Source of the DNA: Trachelipus rathkii
Lineage: Eukaryota; Arthropoda; Malacostraca; Isopoda; Trachelipodidae
DNA length: 48,396 nucleotides
Direction of reading: 5' to 3'
Assembly: GCA_015478945.1 (NCBI GenBank)
Contig: JABUQX010100471.1
Span: 1 to 48,396, forward strand
Shown: positions 42,333 to 48,396 of the stretch, one piece after another
Layout of the letters: each line of letters opens with the position of its first letter
Position numbering within the stretch: the first letter of the stretch is position 1
The notes under the pieces: generated by a model
What the model was told of the DNA's origin: nothing
Database searches by the model: none
Seen by the model: the letters and a program-made list of their open reading frames with translations, nothing else
Made by a program: the position numbers and the translations under genes

Positions 42333-44070
42333 TACCGTTAAGACGGGGTTTAATTCGGTCCACATTTTAAATTTGATGGGATATGTTTTCTAAAATTGTA
42401 AAAATATATCTTTAAAGAGGTAAAATAATGTATTTTTATGTCGTAGGTATTAATTTTTTATGAAACCTTTAATTTAAGCCCAATGTAATTTTGTGATTTT
42501 TTTTTTCTTTTTTGCAGCTTTCTTACTAATAGGTAAATTTTGGGCTTATTGCTAAGATTCATACAGGTCAAAATAATTGTACTACATTATTGGTACCAAG
42601 ATTTAGTACTTAAAAATAGTTCATAACCTTAATGCAATCGTTTGAGTCATTCAGGCAAGAGATAAATATGTGTTATTATAAAAATTGTAACATGGGGCAA
42701 TTCGGTCCAGGTTTAAAAATTTGTGTGGGGCAATTCGGTCCACATTAAAATCTTCATTAAATTAAATTTTTTAATACTTCTTTTTACAAAAAGATGTCCG
42801 GAAAATATAATGTTTAAATAATTTTTTACACTTTTACAGCAAGATGGGTAGGTAAAGTTTTTCAACTTAGGCCTATTTAACGCTATACAAATTTTAATTC
42901 AGCAAGATGGTTCACACTTACGCAAAAGTACACGGCCAGGATACAAGTGATACTCTTGATATTGATGCGTTGCCAGACCCTTAAGACAGTTTTGCGTTCT
43001 GCATTGTCTTACGAAACGTAATATGCCTAAACGCTCGAGTTTGCATTCGTTTTTGTCAAAGCGTTTGCGTTCGTTTTTGTCAAACAGCGCAAAATCTTAA
43101 AAAAAACGCTCACCAAACGTAAAGAATTTCCTTAAATCTGTGTAATATAAAATAAAAAAGAATTGCAACCTTACAGAATTAATTAACATTACAGTTCGTT
43201 TTTTGTCAAACAGCGAAAAATCATTAAAAAAATGCTCACCAAAAACAAACAAAAAGAATTTCCTTAATTCTGTGTATATAGAATACAAAAGAATAAGGAA
43301 ATTCCTTACGTGTTGGGTGCATTTTTTTTATTCTATTTTGCGTTTTACAAAAACGAACGCAAACTCGAACATTTTATTAGTTTTCAACCCAATTTCTTAA
43401 AATAATATTGTAGCTAATACCATTATGTTTAAAGAGAGACCTAAAAACACTTGAGTTTGCGTTCATTTGTCAAACAGCGTTTGCGTTCATTTTGTCAAAC
43501 GCAAACATCGCAAAATCGTTAAAAAATTGCTCACCAGACGTAAAAAGGAATTTCCTTAATCTGTAAGGTTGCAGAATAAAAAGGAATAGCAACCTTACAG
43601 AATCAAGGAACATTTCCTTACGTTAGGCCGAGCTCTTTTTAAAGATTTTGCAGCTATTGACAAAAAACGACGCAAACCCTCGAACATTTTATGACGGTTT
43701 TCGAACCAAGTTCTTAAAATTAATATTGTTAATTACCATTATTTTAAAAATGAAAACTGACTTATCATAATTTATTAAATAAAACACTTTAATTTAGGAT
43801 TCTTAGGGATGTGAAAATTGAAGTGGGACGATGGGCCCAGCCCCCAAAATCGTGCCGGGCAATTCGGTCCACATTACTTATCAGCTTCCTAACATTAATT
43901 CTATATTATATATACAAATACAGTTATACTAATTTTACCTCCTAAAGGATAACATTAACATTAATAAAAAAAAAATTTGAAAAAAAAAAAAATAACAGTT
44001 CTCCATAAACCTTAGGCATTTTGAGACCCCCTTGATTTTGCGACACCGAAATTGCCCCGTTTTTACGGTA
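42333..44070. mobile_element. DNA transposon-like element with 30-bp terminal inverted repeats
   Basis: The left end ACCGTTAAGACGGGGTTTAA (42333 on) and the reversed right end ACCGTAAAAACGGGGCAATT (to 44070) form inverted repeats of about 30 bp continuing into TTCGGT. Flanking DNA is TA repeats, so a TA target duplication is possible but untestable. GGGGCAATTCGGTCC recurs inside at 42694, 42727 and 43856. A short plus-strand start MVHTYAKVHGQDTSDTLDID (about 42908-42967), after a TTTAATTCAG acceptor-like site, could be a transposase N-terminus. A pogo/Tc1-mariner group would fit a TA target but is not shown. The interior 43031-43685 consists of foldback repeats. Confidence 0.6.
43031..43690. 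repeat. Two tandem foldback (inverted-repeat) units
   Basis: Unit 1 (43031-43370) opens ACGCTCGAGTTTGCATTCGT and closes with the inverse ACGAACGCAAACTCGAACAT. Unit 2 (about 43450-43690) opens CTTGAGTTTGCGTTCATTTG and closes CGACGCAAACCCTCGAACAT. Both contain TTTGTCAAACAGCG and AATTTCCTTAAT. The sequence after each unit (ACATTTTAT-..-TTTTC-AACC-A-TTCTTAAAAT) is also duplicated, so one unit was copied in tandem. Unit 2 has an inner perfect hairpin, CTGTAAGGTTGC/GCAACCTTACAG. Confidence 0.75.
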
Positions 44071-44331
44071 TTATATATTATATAATATATATAAATATAC
44101 TATATAATTATAATATAGTATATATATATATTATATACTATATATATATAAATATATAATATATACTAATAGTATATATAATTATAAATATAGTATATAT
44201 ATATATCATATACTATATATATATAGTATAGATAATATTATATAATATATTATATATATATATTATATAGAATATATAGTATATATATATAGTATATATA
44301 TATATATATATATTATATAACTATATAATAG

Positions 44332-44362
<31 letters not shown>

Positions 44363-44712
44363 TATATATATAGTATATATATATATATATAGATATATAT
44401 ATACTATATATAATGTATACTATATATATATATATAGTAAATATACTATATATATCATATATATACCGGTTATATCTTATATATATATGATAATATATAA
44501 GTATATATATAATATATATATACTATATATATATATATTATATATATATATAATTATATAGTATATATACCTTATATATATACATATATATATTATCTAA
44601 TATATATATATATATATATATACAAGTATATAGTATATATATTATATATAATTGATATAATATATATACTAATATATATATATAATATATATAACTATAT
44701 ATTATAATATAT
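44071..44712. repeat. (TA)n-rich array
   Basis: About 640 bp of TA repeats broken by single bases such as TAG, TAC and TAA. Reading frames here are artefacts. Confidence 0.92.
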
Positions 44713-44815
44713 AACTGTGACTTTCCACTTTTGTATGGGCCCACTGGGCGGGAAAAAACATAAAATAGTAACATTTCCCCCGATTGTCGGATGGTAAATA
44801 AATAAATAAAAAAAA
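44713..44815 (+). other. Unique island with AAATAAATAAATAAA tail, possible LINE 3' end
   Basis: A 100-bp non-repetitive piece (GTGACTTTCCACTTTTGTAT on) between two TA arrays ends in AAATAAATAAATAAAAAAAA. The tail resembles that of the LINE at 6060. It is probably a heavily 5'-truncated retroposon, but the body is too short to assign. Confidence 0.4.
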
Positions 44816-44911
44816 AATATATATTATATATATAATATATATATTAGTATATATATATATATATATTATATATATTATATATATATATAATATATATAAT
44901 ATATATTATAT

Positions 44912-44943
<32 letters not shown>

Positions 44944-45015
44944 AATTATACTATATATATATATATATATTATATAGTATTATATATATATATTATATAT
45001 ATTTTATATATATTT
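44816..45015. repeat. (TA)n-rich array
   Basis: TA repeats continuing the low-complexity block. No other content. Confidence 0.92.
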
Positions 45016-45744
45016 TTTTATTATATTTTTTAATAATTGATATTAATATTCCCTTTTATATTAGGGGAAATTTTGCTAATAATTCACGGCATATTTCCAA
45101 TTAAATATACTTTGTAATTTTCTACCACTGTGGTGATTTGCTTTTTTTGTCTTCAAAATTTGTCCTCAAAAAATCTTTTGCTAAAATGTTTTGCTAACTT
45201 GACGGACATGATGGGCTATGGGTTATGTAAAACAAATCCCTTCCAGCAAATTTTTTTAATTATCAAGTACATTAGTAATTCCAGTTCCGGCTGGAACAGG
45301 AACCGGAAAAAAATGTCAAATTCCAGCCAGACCGGAATTCTGGTATACCTCTAACTGTTTGGAACAAAAATTTACTTTACCAGTTTAAAGGCTCATTTTC
45401 AGTAAAACTTTCTTTTTGTGATACACTGAAAAAATAATTAAAATCTGCCCATAACTTTTCATTTTATAACAAAGTTAAAAAAAAAACTCACATTTTTCAA
45501 AAGTGAAATTCTATTTAAGGACATTTTATACCCTAATATATTATATTTTATAAAAATATAAAAATTCTCTAGAATTAAAGATAATCTAAATAAAACTTGT
45601 AGTACTACTGTGTGGCTATTGAATGAGCAAAAGAAATTTATTTTTTTTATTTACAGTGGACTGATTCACCCCCCAAAAAAGGCAGCCCTGGTCACCCTGC
45701 CTGACAATATAAATTTAATTTTTTTTTTTTTTAGTTTACTTTAA
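45016..45744. other. Possible hAT-type terminal fragments, no intact gene
   Basis: AATTCCAGTTCCGGCTGGAA with repeated CCGGAA words and GGAATTCTGGTATACCTCTAACTG (about 45276-45358) looks like a subterminal/terminal region of a DNA transposon (reverse: CAGTTAGAGGTATACC). A second terminal-like word, CAGGGTGACCAGGGCTGCC, lies reversed at about 45681-45699. The matching opposite ends were not found, so no element can be drawn. The small frame at 45130-45354 has no known motif. Confidence 0.35.
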
Positions 45745-46058
45745 TAGCCTAATCGAAGGTTGTTGAGTGTGACTCGATTGCAACATTTAAGAAAGGGTTA
45801 GATTCGTTTATGGATGGGTTGGGTATCATAATTAATATATTTTGAGGAAGCCAAATGGCGGGTTTTTAGTTATAGTAGTTATTAATGTTAGATGGCCTGT
45901 GTGACCTAACTTAGTTATTAATGCATGTGGATTTATTAGGGGTTTTATCATAATATATATATATAGTATATATATAGGATAATATATATTATTATAATAA
46001 TTATATATATATATATATGTATATATAATATATATATATATATATAGTTATGTATATA

Positions 46059-46089
<31 letters not shown>

Positions 46090-46112
46090 CATATATATAT
46101 ATATATATATAT

Positions 46113-46153
<41 letters not shown>

Positions 46154-46345
46154 TTAGTTTTTGACTAAGCCAAATTGGTGATTTGTAGCTTCACAAAAAT
46201 TTGACAAAGGCCCCCTAGGGTTGCTTTGTGGATTTGCAGAGCAGTCTTGCCCGGGCTAGTGGGTGACTGGGACAGTCTTCGATAGGCCCATGTGGCTTCT
46301 TACTGTCTCTATATTCTTTATGTCTTTATGTCTTTATGAATCATT
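45745..46345 (+). mobile_element. LINE 3' end fragment with internal (TA)n expansion
   Basis: GTTGTTGAGTGTGACTCGAT onward reads as VVECDSIATFKKGLDSFMD (about 45760-45816). This resembles the last residues of LINE ORF2 proteins ('WNSLP..VV...S...FK..LD'), followed by non-coding DNA. After a (TA)n array, CTAGTGGGTGACTGGGACAG and a terminal TCTTTATG-type repeat (three copies, about 46314-46338) fit a LINE 3' end. The TA array seems to have expanded inside the 3' untranslated region. Confidence 0.5.
45948..46152. repeat. (TA)n microsatellite
   Basis: TA array within the LINE 3' fragment. Confidence 0.92.
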
Positions 46346-46653
46346 GAACATTGTGTACAAAAAAAAATTTTTTTTAAAAATGATAAATTATATCAATATC
46401 GATGATCTGATATCGATCTATTGATAATCTAATACACATTTTTTCAAATGTTTTCATCCCTACACAAACGAAATGAATCCAAAAAGTAATGTTTTTAGTA
46501 GGGTTATTTTTTATATTTTTAGTAAAAAATATACATATATATATAGTATGTTAAAATATAAGTGAATCGATAAAAAAAACTACAAAGAATTTTTTTTATA
46601 CTGTTTTTATAAATTAGAAATTTATAGTTTTTATACATTAGGTATGTAAATCA
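46346..46653. other. AT-rich, no gene; left copy of a direct repeat
   Basis: From about 46535 the sequence resembles 46940-47030 in direct orientation: AATTAGAAATTTATAGTTTT and then ATCAGGT, against AATTAAACGTTTATAGTTTT and TTCAGGT. The two copies bracket the palindromic element at 46654-46892. Confidence 0.45.
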
Positions 46654-46892
46654 GGTAAAACTCCAGTATCTGATGTAAATAATTTCTGAAAAAATTTTTA
46701 AAGTTCAAAACAATTTCTAAGTTCAGAAAAGTTAAGTTAAGTTTTTAAGAAAATTCTTTAGTGGCAAGCTTCTGGAATTATGCCAGAAGCTTGCCACTAA
46801 ACAATTTGTTTAAAAAACCTAACTTAACTTAACTTTTCTAAACTTAGAAAATTTTTTCAGAAAATATTTTGATCAAATACTGGAGTTCTACC
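46654..46892. mobile_element. 239-bp palindromic MITE
   Basis: The left end GGTAAAACTCCAGTATCTGAT (46654 on) is inverted at the right end (reversed: GGTAGAACTCCAGTATTTGAT). The arms continue through TTTCTGAAAAAATTTT and GAAAAGTTAAGTTAAG to a perfect 17-bp core TAGTGGCAAGCTTCTGG/CCAGAAGCTTGCCACTA (46759-46775 and 46783-46799) around a 7-nt loop. Nearly the whole element can fold on itself. No coding capacity, so it depends on a transposase from elsewhere. Confidence 0.85.
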
Positions 46893-47874
46893 GTAAATCG
46901 TCGTCACCTTAGCAACAATTATCAATTTTTCTTTAAAATGTATATATACATAAAATAAAATGTACGAAAATTTTTGACAATTTTTTAAATTAAACGTTTA
47001 TAGTTTTAATAGTATTTACATGATTCAGGTTGAACGGAATTCTACAATTACCTATTTTTCTGCTTATTCCAAACCGCTGGGTTCCATCACAACAGCTGAT
47101 TCCAATTGTTTGTAAACAAAGTAAACGGCTTAAGCTGTAGTGTTCCATTGTACACATTGATTTGTTATTGAGGTGCCATTGAGAGAGGGTGTATTAATTT
47201 TTGCTCCAATTTTACTAATATAATTTGTGTATTTGAAAGTGAATTTAGTAAACAAATTAGTGTTGTGTATCGAACTACACTAATATAACAATTGTTATAT
47301 TAATTTTGTGATAATTTAAATTTGATAGTATTGGACTCAGTGTTTGATAGGTTAACCCTAGGCTAGAATAGTTAAGAGATTTCCTGTATACTGTGTGTTT
47401 GCAGGTATATTTGAATTATTTATTAAATAGTTTTTCTGTATTTAACTACAGTCTTTAATAATTGTTATAATAATTTTTTGATAATTTTAAATTAAATTAA
47501 GTTTACCAGAGCCATAGCCTAAGTTAGGCCTACCTTATAATTTTTATATATCCCTGGCCTAGCCTACTTACTTGGGTTACTTGGGTGAGTTTAATGGTCG
47601 TCGGACAGCTATGGTCCCTTGACCATTGCTTTATTCCTTCTTCATTTTGCTTCTTTTCATTCGTTTGTTCGCTTTTTAAGCTTAATTCACTTTTACGATT
47701 TTTCCATTTCCATATTTGCATGAAAGAAAAAAGAACGTTAGAATTAAATTGATATCAGATTAGAACATTTTATGTACGACTAGCCTCTCTCGAACAATGA
47801 CTCGTATAATATATCCCCTATTTAACATCCCTATCCGTTCTTACACAGGAACTTATACTCTAGTCCATGCTAAT
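46893..47874. other. No gene identified
   Basis: AT-rich DNA with a perfect 22-bp palindrome TAATATAACAATTGTTATAT-TA at 47281-47302 and a related sequence near 47457. Words such as AGGCCTACC and CCTGGCCTAGCC near 47525-47565 resemble those at 60-250. The minus-strand frame 47530-47721 has no recognisable motif and is not called. Confidence 0.4.
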
Positions 47875-48069
47875 CTACCAGCTCTCTTCTAGTCCATTCT
47901 CCGAGGCTCTGGACATCATCTCTTCTATGATCGTCCCCACGCACTGTTTCACCCACTGAACCTGAGTAACTCCCAGATTGTCTACCACAAGTTTCATATT
48001 ATGGAAGAGCTGATAACTTCTGGCATAACAGTTACTGCTAGGGACATTTTCAATAAGAAAAATGACCAT
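47875..48069 (-). CDS. Unidentified short minus-strand reading frame
   Basis: Sixty-four codons with a more protein-like composition than the surrounding DNA. The middle and end read NMKLVVDNLGVTQVQW and CVGTIIEEMMSRASENGLEE, an amphipathic helix-like pattern. GC content is higher than in the flanks. It ends in TAG. The start ATG at 48069 has no supporting context, and the true 5' end might lie in another exon. No signal peptide, zinc ligand or catalytic motif is seen. It could be a host exon or a piece of a mobile element. Confidence 0.3.
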   Translation of the reverse strand: MVIFLIENVPSSNCYARSYQLFHNMKLVVDNLGVTQVQWVKQCVGTIIEEMMSRASENGLEESW

Positions 48070-48396
48070 CTACTAGTTATCATTGGAGGATGTTGAATAC
48101 AATGGCGACATTAAAGGGTGAACAATGTTACATATATTATATACTTGAAAGTGTAGATGTTGACCATTAATATTTTATAGTTATATGCACTATGCGCCAG
48201 ACGCTAATATAATTGCATTAATACTTAGTTCTATTCTATCATGATAAGGTAAATATAAAGAAATTTTTCATTGTTGAGGAGTGATAACAACTGGACCTAT
48301 GTGAGTGATGAAAACTCAGAAATCTACTCATGTTCTCTTTTGTAGTTGTACTTATTAAAAAGAATATTATTATATAGCTAAAATGATATGTTAAAT
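48070..48396. other. No gene seen at right edge
   Basis: AT-rich, with no open frame or repeat that I recognise. Confidence 0.4.

Overview
The window looks like a repeat-dense, AT-rich arthropod nuclear genome. A decapod crustacean is my best guess. The reasons are the long (TA)n arrays, short 'cctaggcct'-type words at both ends, and the mix of LINEs, hAT relics and Ty3-like elements; none of these is diagnostic. I recognise no host gene, rRNA or functional tRNA. Almost everything that can be named is a mobile element, often nested in another.

Left part (1-12.7 kb): a 5'- and 3'-truncated Ty3-type pol relic (RNase H to integrase, about 605-1960). Next is a hAT transposon (2623-7265) with GTATCG-rich ends lying between (TA)n arrays; it has been split by a degraded plus-strand LINE (about 3110-6083) and keeps a relic of the hAT dimerisation domain. 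Then comes a minus-strand LINE (about 7560-11700) split by a second hAT-type element (8679-10476) with CAGGGTTCACACT ends.

Central part (13.3-41 kb): a tandem run of Ty3-like LTR retrotransposons, read as fragment A - LTR1 - internal B - LTR2 - internal C - LTR3. Fragment A is a gag-protease piece of a different family fused directly to LTR1. B is a badly scrambled copy with islands that nearly match C. C (30.35-40.33 kb) is the best copy. It reads Gag with four CCHC zinc knuckles, aspartic protease, reverse transcriptase, RNase H, an OTU-like domain, integrase with a long tail, and then a separate 544-codon ORF with SGNH-hydrolase motifs (GHS near its start, DGVH near residue 279) in the position where an envelope gene sits in errantiviruses. 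Copy C carries a Gag frameshift, two in-frame TAA codons in pol and a 661-bp insertion with a tRNA-like SINE in the pol tail.

Right part (41-48.4 kb): a four-monomer satellite with an A-B-A-B dimeric pattern, a 1.7-kb element with terminal inverted repeats that contains duplicated foldbacks, more (TA)n arrays, a LINE 3' tail, a 239-bp palindromic MITE, and a terminal stretch with one unidentified minus-strand reading frame.

The main candidate for an undescribed system is element C: a Ty3-like retrotransposon that appears to carry two extra enzyme-like domains, OTU-like inside pol and SGNH-like downstream, with splice-site-like signals of matching phase that could produce the SGNH protein.
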